Positions 1 to 12,800 of a stretch of 64,000 nt of DNA are shown piece after piece; positions within the stretch are counted from its first letter, which is position 1; each line of letters starts with the position of its first letter. The notes under the pieces were generated by a model that worked only from the letters and a program-made list of their open reading frames with translations, did not search any database and was not told the origin of the DNA. Location of the stretch: positions 30,423 through 94,422 of the forward strand of contig RDOG01000016.1 of assembly GCA_011365055.1 (NCBI GenBank), given 5' to 3'. The DNA comes from Promethearchaeota archaeon (lineage in GTDB: Archaea > Asgardarchaeota > Lokiarchaeia > Helarchaeales > RDOG01). The position numbers and the translations under genes are program-made.

Positions 1-3000
1 ACTTTTCCACAATACTTGCACGAAAGTAACTCAATCCATTCTTTCTTAACAGATTTTTTTGATTTTGGAGTGAGAGAGATCCCTTCAATTTTCTTCTTCG
101 AGAAAGAGCCTATTTGACCACATTTAAAACACTGTGGGGTTCCCTTTTTCAAATACCATTTTTCCAGATGTTCATTACAAGATATAGCTCCGCAATTTGA
201 GCATTCCCAAATTTCTTTTTTGTATGGATCAAGATATTCTTGCATGATATCACATTTAAATTGAAATTTCTTTGAAATAAATTGATTTAAAGACGTCTCG
301 ATCTTTTCTTTATGACTTTCCCAATCAAATATAAAAAACGATATAGAAATTTCAGATAGTATGAAAGGGAGATTATTACAAAGATTTATGTAATATCTCT
401 CAAATTCCTCGATTTTTCTTTTAATTTTTGAAGATTTTTCATTAATAAATTTATTAATAAGTTTAAATCCAATCCGATCTCTATTTTTTTGAACATAATC
501 TTCGTAATTTATAATATGAGCATTTATTTTATATTCAATATAATTAAACAAGGCTTTATTAATTATGATAAACCTTGCTAAATATTTATAATTGTTCTTG
601 ATTTCCTTCTTAATATCATCTAATATCCTTATAAATTCTTCAAAATTTTCATTCCATTCAATTATCAAATCTTCAATCGGATAGGAATCATGAGATTTGA
701 AGAAAAGTTGCATTTTTTTATTTTCATTTAAGGTTACTTGTTTAAGATTTTCAATATCTACTTTTAATAATTCATCAATATCTAAAATTTCAACGTCAAT
801 ATTCTTTAATTTCGTAAATATTTTATTTCTAATATCTTTATTTAATTTATTTTTGTTGTCATTAATTAACACAATATTCCAAGATATGAAATCTCTAGTC
901 AATCTTATTGATTTTTGAATAATTTCTTTTAAAATAAGGATCTTAGCTTTAAACTCATCCTTTTTTTGGAAATAAATTGACCATTTATCCGATAATTGTA
1001 AATGAAATCCATAACCTTTTGGAATCTTCAAATTATTTGCCCAATTTGACGCATTTTGAAACCAAATTTCAATCTCTGAAAAACTTAATTCTAGTATTTT
1101 AATTTCTTCATTAATTTGACTTAAAACATTTGTCGATAACCAATCTTCGAGATTTTTATTAATATCTTCATATTTATTTTCAAAAAAAATAATAAATTTC
1201 TTAAATTGAAATTCAAATTCAGAAATTTGATATGATTGAACATCGGCTTTTAATTTATCATAATCACTTAAATAAAACGTTTTTATAAATATATGTCTAA
1301 GATTTTTCAAAAAAAATGCAATTTCTTCATCTTTCTTTTTTTTCAAATTCTCCAGTTGCTCAAAATCTTTCTTAAAATCCTCTTCAAAACCAACTTTTCT
1401 ATATTTTTTGTTTAATTCATCTAAATATAAAACTATCTTGTTTAATACTACTTCTAAATCTTCCAATATTTCATTAATTCCAATAAATTTTTTAAATAAT
1501 CTGTATTCTATGATTAAATTCTCCTCATTATTATTTCTAAAAATATAATTTTTTGAAATTTGATTAAGATTTTCATTTAGAATCTCTAAATCATTTGTAT
1601 GCTTATTAAAAATCAAATAATAGTTGTTTAAATTGCTTTTAAAATCTTTAATATTACTTTGAAATATTTTATACTTGTTTTTAGTTCTTTTATATCTTAT
1701 AAGAACAGAAGTGGCACTACCAACTACAATTAATATAAAAATAGGAATATCGATCGGTAATAATTTAAAAAAATCAAAAAAATCACTCAATCCATCATTA
1801 TCCGTATCATAATCATTAGGATCAGTTTTATATAGAAAAATCTCATCATAATCCGTTAAATAATCAAAATCTGAATCAGGTAAATTTGGATTGGTAAACC
1901 ATATTTTAACTTCATCATAATCACTAATTTTATCAAAATCCGAATCTAATAAAAAAGGGCTTGATCTATAAATTATTAATTCTTCATAATCATCTAAATT
2001 ATCATCGTCTGTATCATTTTTTAGAGGATCTGTTCCATAAAATTGATATTCTGCGCTATCATTAAGTAAATCTCCATCAGTATCTAATAAGAAGGGATCT
2101 GTTTTGGAATCATTTAATTCTATTAAATTAGATAATCCATCCAAATCATAATCTATTGAATTATTGATAAGAATATCTTCATTTTGCATGTTGAAGAGAG
2201 TTAAATTTCCTGTTAAATGAAAAGAAAGATTGCCATTATTAGATGAAGAAGAATATTTTAATCCCGGAGTACAGTTCAAAAAACTTTTATTAATTTGAAT
2301 TACATTAGATCGTAAAAACAAGTAACCATGACCTCCATTACTTGGTTCAAATCCAATTAACCCATTGCCGCCATTTATCAAAATGTCTGTATTTATTAAT
2401 TTTAAAGAAATATCTGAATTAACTGTTAAATTTGCCTCTCCACCTGAAGAATATATTGTCACGCCATCCCCGCCCTCTAATAATAAAAAGAAATTTTCAA
2501 ATTGAGACGTTTCAGTTAAAATTATCACTTTAGAATTTCCACTATGCTGAAAATTTGTACTAGTCAATCCTACAGAATATATTGAAGAATTAATTGCTTC
2601 AAGATTATTATTAGAATGAAGAATAACATTAGAAGAGCTTCCTCTCCCATATATTTTTTTACCCGTTGAATTTAAAGCAGAATTCTTTAAAAATAAATTA
2701 TTTCCATAAAAATTTACATAAGAGTTTCCACTCAGAGGATCTCCTCCTGTACCTGCAGCACCCCCTAAAATACTCATGCGAGTTAATTCAATATCTAGAT
2801 TTTTATTACAAACTAAAGTAAAATTTGAATTTAATCCTTGAAAACCAGCCGTATTGCCCAAAGAAAAAATATTTGAATTATAGAAAATGATATCTTCTAT
2901 GGTTTTTATCAGAGTGATTGTATTTGAAGTTCCATTATATGTTACATTCAAAAAAGAATTATTTAGTTGAAAATTATAACCAAAAAAAAATATTTCTTCT

Positions 3001-3548
3001 AACAATATTATTGAATCATTAAAATTTAAAGTTGAATTTCCCGTCGAATTTATTGATGTTAAAGCAATTTTTGAATTATTATAAGCAATTATACTAGCAT
3101 TATCTTTTAAATAAATTTTAGTTTTATTAATATTCTTAATACTACCATTATTTAGAATTAATTTTCCATTGTCTTTTATAGTAATGTTATAATCATATTC
3201 TGTTGTTGAATTCATTAAGATGGTTCCATTCCAATTTATGATCAAAATTCCATTATCTTCTATCAAAATACTTTCATTAATAATTTTAACTGTTTGATTA
3301 TGATAAGTAGTTGAATTAATTGACCAAATTTCTGCATTTATTGAGTAATTTTCTTGTCTTGGCAAAATTTTTCTAAATTCTGAATTCTTTGTAAAATTTA
3401 CTTCTAAAATTATAAAATAAAATAAAAGTCCAAAAATCATAATCAACGAAATTAGGATTATTGAAAAAAATTTCTTTTTAAAATTCTTCATTTCTTTTAT
3501 TACACTCGTAATTTTATTATTTTGACAAGGTTGTTTTAATTTAAACAT
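1..3548 (-). CDS. Large two-TM membrane protein with TSP3-like repeats and a RING-like zinc cluster (partial, runs off left edge)
   Basis: Reading the minus strand from an ATG at 3548 gives about 1182 codons with no stop before the window edge, so the C-terminus is missing. An in-frame stop lies about 27 bases upstream of this ATG. A second ATG at 3491, just before the hydrophobic segment, is an alternative start. Order of regions: signal or TM helix (about residues 27-48); an Asn/Ser/Thr-rich repetitive region suggesting a beta-helix (60-460); Asp-rich repeats of the thrombospondin type 3 kind, such as DTDGDLLNDSAE and DTDNDGLSDF (466-592), which typically bind calcium; a second TM helix (596-618); a long charged, probably coiled-coil cytoplasmic part (620-1110); and a zinc-ligand cluster with C1116, C1119, C1124, H1127, C1140 and C1143. 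Another CxxC lies at the very edge. The family was not recognised. The topology is inferred. Confidence 0.85.
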   Translation of the reverse strand, partial: MFKLKQPCQNNKITSVIKEMKNFKKKFFSIILISLIMIFGLLFYFIILEVNFTKNSEFRKILPRQENYSINAEIWSINSTTYHNQTVKIINESILIEDNGILIINWNGTILMNSTTEYDYNITIKDNGKLILNNGSIKNINKTKIYLKDNASIIAYNNSKIALTSINSTGNSTLNFNDSIILLEEIFFFGYNFQLNNSFLNVTYNGTSNTITLIKTIEDIIFYNSNIFSLGNTAGFQGLNSNFTLVCNKNLDIELTRMSILGGAAGTGGDPLSGNSYVNFYGNNLFLKNSALNSTGKKIYGRGSSSNVILHSNNNLEAINSSIYSVGLTSTNFQHSGNSKVIILTETSQFENFFLLLEGGDGVTIYSSGGEANLTVNSDISLKLINTDILINGGNGLIGFEPSNGGHGYLFLRSNVIQINKSFLNCTPGLKYSSSSNNGNLSFHLTGNLTLFNMQNEDILINNSIDYDLDGLSNLIELNDSKTDPFLLDTDGDLLNDSAEYQFYGTDPLKNDTDDDNLDDYEELIIYRSSPFLLDSDFDKISDYDEVKIWFTNPNLPDSDFDYLTDYDEIFLYKTDPNDYDTDNDGLSDFFDFFKLLPIDIPIFILIVVGSATSVLIRYKRTKNKYKIFQSNIKDFKSNLNNYYLIFNKHTNDLEILNENLNQISKNYIFRNNNEENLIIEYRLFKKFIGINEILEDLEVVLNKIVLYLDELNKKYRKVGFEEDFKKDFEQLENLKKKKDEEIAFFLKNLRHIFIKTFYLSDYDKLKADVQSYQISEFEFQFKKFIIFFENKYEDINKNLEDWLSTNVLSQINEEIKILELSFSEIEIWFQNASNWANNLKIPKGYGFHLQLSDKWSIYFQKKDEFKAKILILKEIIQKSIRLTRDFISWNIVLINDNKNKLNKDIRNKIFTKLKNIDVEILDIDELLKVDIENLKQVTLNENKKMQLFFKSHDSYPIEDLIIEWNENFEEFIRILDDIKKEIKNNYKYLARFIIINKALFNYIEYKINAHIINYEDYVQKNRDRIGFKLINKFINEKSSKIKRKIEEFERYYINLCNNLPFILSEISISFFIFDWESHKEKIETSLNQFISKKFQFKCDIMQEYLDPYKKEIWECSNCGAISCNEHLEKWYLKKGTPQCFKCGQIGSFSKKKIEGISLTPKSKKSVKKEWIELLSCKYCGK

Positions 3549-3851
3549 TTTTAGAAAATATAACTTAAAAAATCTTTATGCTCACGATAAATTAATATTT
3601 CTTATGAAAATTTTATTCTTTTTGCCTTGGTAAGAGTATTATTGATATAATATCTCATTTCTTTTAAGAGAACGACAAAGTAAATATATTCCCTTCAGAC
3701 TATGATTTAATACAATTAATCCTATATTGTGTAATTTATTATTCTCATCGTCTAAATGGCCGATTCTGAATACGAGATAATAATCATAAATTAGATGGTT
3801 AAATATAATGCTCCAATGAACATTAGAATTAATATTTCTTGACTTAGGAAG
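3549..3851. promoter_or_regulatory. Divergent intergenic region between two surface-protein genes
   Basis: This 303-base, very AT-rich spacer separates the divergent starts of the left-edge membrane protein and the giant surface protein, so it should contain promoters for both. No ORF, tRNA or strong hairpin was seen. The only clear signal is the purine-rich AGGAAGG at 3846-3852, which abuts and overlaps the GTG used for the giant gene. That is too close for normal Shine-Dalgarno spacing. Confidence 0.4.
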
Positions 3852-6800
3852 GTGTTTAAGATTAAAAATATAAAAAAAACTAAAAAAAATCCCGTTTTTA
3901 GTACAAAAACGAAAATTTTTATTTTAATTATTTCATCACTATTTATAGTTTCAGGATTTGCATTAACAGGTTTCGAAATTTATCAAACTGCTCCAGCTAC
4001 TCCAGAAAATTTCACTTTGGCACCTTCCAACTTTAGTAGTAATGGATCAGTCTATTTGAATTGGAGCGAGCCTGTAAAAACGATGAGTATTCAAGGATAC
4101 AAGATTTATCGAGGAAATAATCCAAATTTCCAAATTTCAGAAAATAATCTTATAGGTAAGACAAGTGAAACAAAATATACGGATCGCGTTTGGTATGAAG
4201 GTAAAATTTACTATAAAATTACTTCTATTAGCATTTGGGGAAAGGAAAGTACTCCAAGTGACGCAATTTCAATAGATGTTGACGTTACTTCTCCGAGGAC
4301 CCCATCTCCAAAAATCGAGTTACTTGAAGGAGGGCAGGTAAATATTAGTTGGGATCCTCAACTTCAATTAGATTCTAATCCTGTTTATTACGAAATTCTA
4401 AGGGGTAATGAAAAAAATTTTGAATTGAGCTCTGAAAATTTATTTGGTTCATATGATCTTGTTACAGATATTGATGAAAATGGAGAAACTCATTACAATT
4501 TTCAATTTATTCCTCATAAAGTCTATGATAATTACTTTATTGATACAACTGTTGAACATGGTAAGACTTATTATTACCGTGTATTAGCGCTTGATGAAGC
4601 TGGAAGATGGAGTTATGTTTCAAAAGAAGTATCTATACTTATTGATTCTCAAGGTCCGGAGATTCCAAATGCATCTGTATCTCATTTAAACGAATTAGGA
4701 GTTCCACTTACGTTTAATGTATTGAAATGGGAAACTCCTGTTGAAAAAGATGATATAACTTACAATATTTATAGAGGTGAAAAAGAGGATTTTACTACTA
4801 ACTCCGATTCACTTTTAATTAATCAATTAAAACAAAATACATACATTGATTATGATGTTCCGAACGAAAAATCTTATTATTATAAGATAAGAGCAGTTGA
4901 CAAAGTTGGAAATGAAGGCCCTGCTTATATAATCTTTTCTAAAAGCATTGAAAATGATTTAAATTCTATCTTATTTGTTTTTGATAAATCAGATGCAATA
5001 TCTAAAAAGGCAATAAACCTATTTGCTTCACTCATTCCTGTTGAAATATTGTATGATACTATTTCAATAGTACCAATTGGGGAAATTAGTCAATTACAAA
5101 CGCTCTTGGATCAAGAATTTGAAACTATAATTTATGGTTTTCATGGTTCATCAGAAGGAATAATTATTGGAAATCAATTAATGGAATGGGATTTATTAAA
5201 AGAAGAAATAGAAAATTCAAAGATCAATAACCACATCCTAACCTCTTGTGAATCCAATTCAATTTCAAATATTTTAGGAGATAAAAAAATTTTTGGTATG
5301 GATGGGGTTGTTGATTATATGATTTCTATCGTTAGAGCAATAGAAATCCTCATTACAATGATACCAACGACTTTGAATCAATTTGAAGTCGATACTATAA
5401 AACAATCAACAACGAATTTTATTTTAACAAATATTTATGAGTTTAATATTAGACTCTTACAACCTATTGAGCCGATGGTTATTTATTTTCCAAATGAATT
5501 CCCATGGTATCAGAATTCTTTTTCCTCAATAAGTACACCTATATTATATAACGATTCAATTGATTTTTTTGTTAGAATTTATGATACGTTTGCACCAACT
5601 GTAAACGTTAGTTCTGCAACATTAAGTTATAGAATTAATGGTTCTGGTTTATATAATAATGTTAGCATGACGTTATACAGTGGAACTGTGATTGATGGCA
5701 TTTGGAATTGTACTATTGGTCCATTTTCATATGGTACATTCATTGAATATTTTGTAAATGGAACAAATACAAATTCAATTTCGAATATAAGCAAAGTTGA
5801 TAATTTTACTGTAGATGATCTTACTCCTCCTGAATTTTTAAGTGCAAATGTCTTGTCGTTCAATCCCATAATTGTAGGTGTAAATGTAACTGATGGTTCT
5901 GGAGCAGCTGGAGTAAATGAAGTATATTTACATTATTGGAATGATTCTCTTCCTGTCGATGAACCCATTGAAAATTGGTATAAAATACAAATGCAATATT
6001 CTAATAATAGTTTAAAACCACTAGAGTGGAACGTTACGATGCCCAGCTTCCCGTTTGGAACGAACGTTTCAATGTATGTTAATGCATCTGATCAGAGATC
6101 TCCTGAAAATAATTGGAATTTATTGACTAATGGTTCTGATTTTTACAATTACACAATACAAGGCTTGATGTATTATTACGGATTGAATAATTCAATAAAA
6201 ACAGTCGGAACGAAAACAGATATTATATTTCAAGTTATTGATCAATTTGAAAGACCCGTTTCGGGTATTAATGTAAGTTTTTCTATTATATTCAGCCCAG
6301 ATGGAAATAGCAAATTAAATACAACTAGTGAAATAACTAGTTCTGATGGAAGAGCTAACGTGGAACTTACATTAGCTAATAGGAGCGGTATTACACGAAT
6401 TAATGCTGTAACTTCCAACTCTTTTATTGTCAATAATAGTATTTACATTCATGTTGAAGGTACTCCTGATGTTCCTAATCTTATTAAAATATTATCTGGA
6501 TTTAACGTGGAAAATACAGTGAATAATAATGAAACAATTTCTTTTAACGTGACTGATCAATACGGAAATCCTATTCCTAATTTAAGAATGAATTATACCA
6601 TTCTTTCAAGCCCGTTAAATGATGCATCATTAAATATGAGTACAAGTATTACATCAAGTAATGGATATGGTGCAGTAAATCTTACACTTTCGAAATATAA
6701 AGGTAGTAATTCAATAAAGATAAATGTCTCAAGCGTAGAAGGTTATGGTTTTGATGTTTCTAACTCAACAAGCATTAATGGATTGCCAGATATTGCAGTT

Positions 6801-9800
6801 AATATGGTAATAGATGTAACAAATGGGACTCAATGGGTCGTTGCTACGAATCACCTTATAAGTGCAAACATTACTGACCAATGGGGTAATGGAGTACCCA
6901 ATATTATAGTTAGTTTTACTATTATACAAAGTCCTGATTCAAGTTTTAATGTCGTTCCTGATGGAAATTCATCTTGGGTAAGTTATCCGACACAAAAAAC
7001 TGTAAATGTGATGACTTCTACTAGCGGAATTGCTAGTTTGACGTTAAAAATGGGTAGGTACATTGGGAATACCACCTTGAAATTTAATTCATCAGGATTG
7101 ACAACCATTTTTAGAAACGTAACTGGAATACCTGCGAATCCAACTTCAATTCAAATAATTCAAGGAAGTGGAGCTTTGGTAATCGTTAATCATAACCAAA
7201 CCATCGCTGCAAAAGTTGTTGATCAATATAATAATCCCGTAAGTGGGCATGCTGTAACCTTTAATATAACTAGTGCTCCAATTATTGGAGGTATTAATGG
7301 AAGCTATTTCGGAAATTATGAAATTTATAAAAATATTCTCACTAATTCTTCGGGTATTTCATTTATCCTTTTAAATATAAGTATAATAAAAGGTTTAACT
7401 AGTGTTAAAGTCAATTCAAGTTTTGCTGGCGGCGATTTGTCTGGTTCTCCCACAACTGTTAGTATTACGGGATTAAATGACGCCCCCTATCAAATTAAAT
7501 TAATTACAACAAATGAAACATCTAAAGTCGTGTATGATACGCAATTAATTCAAATCAATGTAACAGATCAATTCAATAATCCCATAAGATATAATTATTC
7601 TTCGGATGGAACTATTTTAGAAGATGTTTATGTCAACTTTTCAATCCATCCGAATTCAATTTCAGGTTATGGTGTGTATGGCTGTTCCTTAACAGTTAAT
7701 GGTTCTTTAACTTCTAGCACGGGTCTCGCCTCTACAACTTTAACTTTGAGTCAAAAAGTTGGTAGTAACTTAGTCATAGTAAATTGTACTAAATATGGGC
7801 TTGCAGACATCGTTTTTAATATTACTGGGACGGTGGCATCACAAAATATTCTTTCCTTTGTCCAAGGTAACGATCAATACGTAATTGTAAAGACTAATAC
7901 TACCTTAATTGCTAAATTAACTGATCAATACAATAATCCGAAGATAAATACACAAGTAGACTTCTCAATAACATCTGGAACTGGAGCAGCATTAAATGCT
8001 TCATATGGAATAACAAATTCGACTGGACATGCTCCAATAAACCTAACATTAGGTACTGCAGTAGGTTACTATGAAGTTAAAGTAAATAGATCGACATCTT
8101 CTTCATATACGACAGGTATTCAAGGAATAAATGGTGCTCCTGATTATATTTCATTATTATCTTCAAATGGAACTTCGCAAACTGTTAATCAGACAACTAC
8201 AATTCAAGTTAGAGTTTTTGATCAATATGGAAATCCCGCTATAAGGGATTCTACAGGCTCATTAATTGTGCTTAACGTTAATTTTACGATCACAAAATCA
8301 CCTAATAGTTATGCATTATTTAATAGTACACTAGCAACCTTCCAATCTCAAGGCATAAACACGGGAACGGGTATTGCATCTGTTTATCTTATTTTAAGTA
8401 ATGTTACTGGTGATAATATCGTCAAAATTAATAGCAGTTATGAAGGTAGTGAATTAAGTGCAAGTCCCATGTACTTCAAAGTAACGGGTACTTCAGATAT
8501 AGCACGAGATTTACAAATGATTACTGCAAATGGAACTCAATTAACTGTAGGAACATCTAAAACTATTGAAGTAAGAGTGAAAGACCAATTTGGAAATAAT
8601 GTATCTGGCTCTAGTGTAAATTTCAGTATTTTTCAACAACCAATTTCGGGTGGATATTTCACTGGTAGTAATCCTGATACGTCTGACACTAATGGAATTT
8701 CATCAATATCAATAACAATCTGTACGCTAGTAGGTGAAACAATAGTTAAAGCAGAAGGAGCAAGTCTTGCTGGAAACAACACGGTTTTTGTTACAATAGA
8801 AGGAATTGCGAGCACTCCTAGCAATTTAGCAATCCTAACTCCATCAGGAGGAGAAGATTCTGCAACAGTATTTTCGAATTATTTAATTTCTGTGAATATT
8901 ACCGATGAATACGGAAACCCTGTTCCAAACTTGAGAGTTAATTTTACTTTCAATATTAATCCAAATAATGAAGCTACAATGCCATCTTATAACTATACTG
9001 ATGCACAAGGGAATGCTTCCGTCGTATTAAAATTGAGTTCTCTTGCAGGGGAACATAGAATTGATATTGTTACATCCGGAAGCCTTTCTGATCAAGCAAT
9101 AATTTATGGAACAGCTGATTCTGCATATAATTTAATAATGATTACTGCTAATGGTACTGTAAAAGCAGTTCAGGACTCCCAATCAATCCAAGTTAACGTT
9201 ACAGATCAATTTAATAATCCCGTATCTGGAGCTATTTTAAATTTTAGTATTATATCCCAACCAAGCGGTGGCATAAGCGGATCTTTATCAGCTAATTCAT
9301 CAATAACTTCTGCTACGGGTTTGGCATCCGTAACTTTAACGTTAGCTTCAAAAGTTGGATTTACAATAATTAAAGTAAATAATACAGAATTAAATCCTGA
9401 AGCAGTTTACGTAAACATAACTGGAATCGCTGGAACCGCAAATAAATTCAGAAAGGTTTCTGGTGATGGACAAATTGTTGTAGTTAATCATAACATTTCT
9501 CTTATTGTAAATGTAACAGATTTTTATGATAATCCAATTTCTGGTTATTCAGTCCAATTTTCTTGGTTATCTGATAGCGTTAATCCTACTGGTACTATAT
9601 ACACGCAATCAACGACAACTAATATATATGGTTTAGCTTCAACAACCGTTAAAATTAGCACATCCGTTGGGACTAATAAAATTAATGCGTCTTCTTCCCT
9701 AAATCCATCAGGTCTCACATTTAGTATAACTGGGATTAATGATGATCCCTATAATATCACGTTGCTTACTACAAATGAAACCCAAAAAACTGTTGCATCG

Positions 9801-12800
9801 TCCCAACAAATCCAAGTAAAAGTATTTGATGTTTGGGGGAATACTGTAACAAAGAACGTAACGGGTAATCCAATCATCATGTATGTTAATTACACGATAA
9901 TCCAATCTCCTTATACTTATGCAAGATTTGGAACGTCTACGTATTCAAGTCAACAAATTAGTCAAACAACGGGCATTGCAATAGCAACGTTAACTATGAG
10001 CAATAAAACTGGGCCTAATATAGTTAAGATCAATGCAAGCTATAATGGGACAAATTTAAATACAATTTATTTTAGTGTTTCTGGAATTCCAGGAGCAGCA
10101 AGCTCTATTTATAGAGTTACTCCTGATGCAGGTCCTTCAGATAATGTTGTTGTTAATACAACTCATATTTTAATAGTTAATGTAACAGACATTTATAATA
10201 ACTTGGTTCCTAACGTACAAGTCAATTTTTCATTTTCTGCTGGTTCAATCCTACCACTAGGTCAACTGAATGCGTCTAGCGTTTATACAAATTCTACGGG
10301 TCATGCAGCTGTAAAACTTTGGCTTAGTAGTAGAAAGGGTTATAATTATATAAAAACAAACATATCTAATGGTCAATCTAAAATATTTAGTGTATATGGT
10401 ATTGCTGATGATCCCTATTATATGATAAACTTGACCAATAACCTAACGCAGACATCTGTAACTTCGGAAATTGATGTTGAGGTTAATATCACGGATCAGT
10501 GGGGGAATCCTTTACCAAATATTTATGTTAATTTTTCAATCTATCAAGAACCAGATACCAATAGCTACTTAAATGGAACATATAAGGAAGCAGTTTCCTT
10601 CACAGATTCAACGGGAAAAGCTAAAGTTACTCTCTCACCTGATTCTTTTTTTGCAGGATTAACTAATATAACAATTAATAATTCTCAAGTAATAACTGGC
10701 TCTCCAATGATGATTATGATTAATGCATCTGTAACTGATATAATGTATTTAAACACGTCTTCAGAAGTATCCATTAACGTAACACAAACATCATTGATGA
10801 TGGTCACTTTAAAGAATTCAGGTGGCACTCCCGTTCAAGGAGTGGATGTTTATTTTCAAATTACGAAAAATGTGACAGATGCAAACGCAACACTCAATAC
10901 TTACTATAATACAACGGCAGTAGATGGAAGTGCCACATCAACAATTACTCTAGGTAATAAATCTGGAGATTATGAGGTGACAATTACTGCTGTTGGTTAT
11001 TTAAACTCTCCAACAGTAATCACTTTTCACGCTTCAGCAGAAATACCAACTAACTTGACTATTCTAACTACAAATCAAACCCATGTTATAGTTACACAAG
11101 ATCTAGTATTACAAGCAAAAGTTGTTGATCAATATGGAAATCCCGTTCAAGGGAATGTTGTAAATATGACTTTTGTTGGAAACTCAAAAGGTAGCATATT
11201 AACATATTCTGGAGGTATTAACACAAATAATTTAACCGGTTCTGATGGAATAGCCCGTGCAACCATATCATTGGGACAGAATGCTATTGGAAATTTATAT
11301 ATTAATGTAACTTCTCTTACTTTTTATCCCGGAGGGGCACATATTATTGGTTCTGGTTCTATCATAACTATAGTTGGTGATCCTAGTCAAGCTTATACAT
11401 TAACAATACTTCAAGGTCAAAATACAAATGTAACCGTAAATAATGCACAAATAATAATCCTTAATGTTACAGATCAGTATGGTAATCCAGTATCTGGTGA
11501 GTATATAACTTTTAACATAACCTCCTCTCCTTACGGTTTAAGTTATTTTTCTTCGGGTCAAATTCGAACAAAATCCTCAGGTACTGATGGAAGTGTGGCT
11601 GTAACTTTATATGTTTCGAAATATATTGGTTATACTTATATTGAAACAAATTCAACATCTGGATTAAGCACAGATACTATTGTAGTTCGAGGTATTTCTG
11701 ATTCTCCTTATCAAATTTCAATCTCATCCGGAAATGGAACCTCCGTTGAAGTTAATCACGATCAAGAATTACGGGCCAATGTAACTGATATACATGGCAA
11801 TCCTATAGAAAATCATCTCGTTAATTGGACCATTTATTCTTCTCCAGGAGGGAGCCCGTCATTATCTGCAACTGGATCTTATACAGGTTCAAATGGGCTT
11901 GCTATTGTAACTCTAACAACCAGTACAATTGCAGGTACCCATGTTATTAGAGCAAATACATCTTATCAAGATATTCCATTATTAAATTCCCCAAGATCTT
12001 TTTATGTCACTGGTACTCCTGGGGCGGCTCAAGAATTATTAATAGTCTCAGGTCAAGGATCCTCTCAAACGGTAAATCAATCGCAATTAATTTTAGTTAG
12101 AGTAAGAGATGCATATGGAAATGGGAAGCAAGGCATTTTGGTGAACTTTTCAATAACTGCGGATTCAATTACTCCCTATGGTGTATTGTCTTCTTCTTCT
12201 GGTTATACAAACAGTACTGGTTATGTTAATGTTACTTTAAAGCTAAGCAATAAAACTGGAATTAATAAAGTAAATGTAAGTACGATTTTAGGACTTTTAA
12301 ATGACCCAAGTATAGTTCAAATTACTGGTTTAGCTGATCAAGCTTATGCTTTAAATTTAATAACTCCGAATGATACTACAAAGACGGTTGCATTAACACA
12401 ATTAATTAGAGCTAATATTACTGATCAATTCGGCAATTTGGTATCTGGAACATCGGTAAGCTTTTCTATCTACAGTTCTCCGAATAATAATGCTTCATTA
12501 AGTTATACTTTAAGGACCACAGGTTCTTTAGGTGAAGTTAATACGACGTTAACACTAAGTTCTGTCATTGGTAATAATATTATAAAAATAAATTCAAGTG
12601 GGTTAATTGGATCGCCATTGTATTTTAATATAAGTGGGATCGCTGATAAATCTAAATATCTTGTTATGGTTTCTGGAAATGGGACGTCTGTAACAGTAGG
12701 TACTATTCAAAAATTAATTGCTAAAGTAACTGACAAATGGGGTAATGTCAAGAATAATGTGCTTGTTAATTTTTCTTTAACTCAAAACCCTGGTGGATTT

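Noticed and set aside
697..918. 73-codon plus-strand ORF at the left edge
   Set aside because: It lies inside the minus-strand membrane-protein frame (1-3548), which is continuous and has coherent domains; the short ORF is low-complexity Phe/Ile/Leu/Ser.
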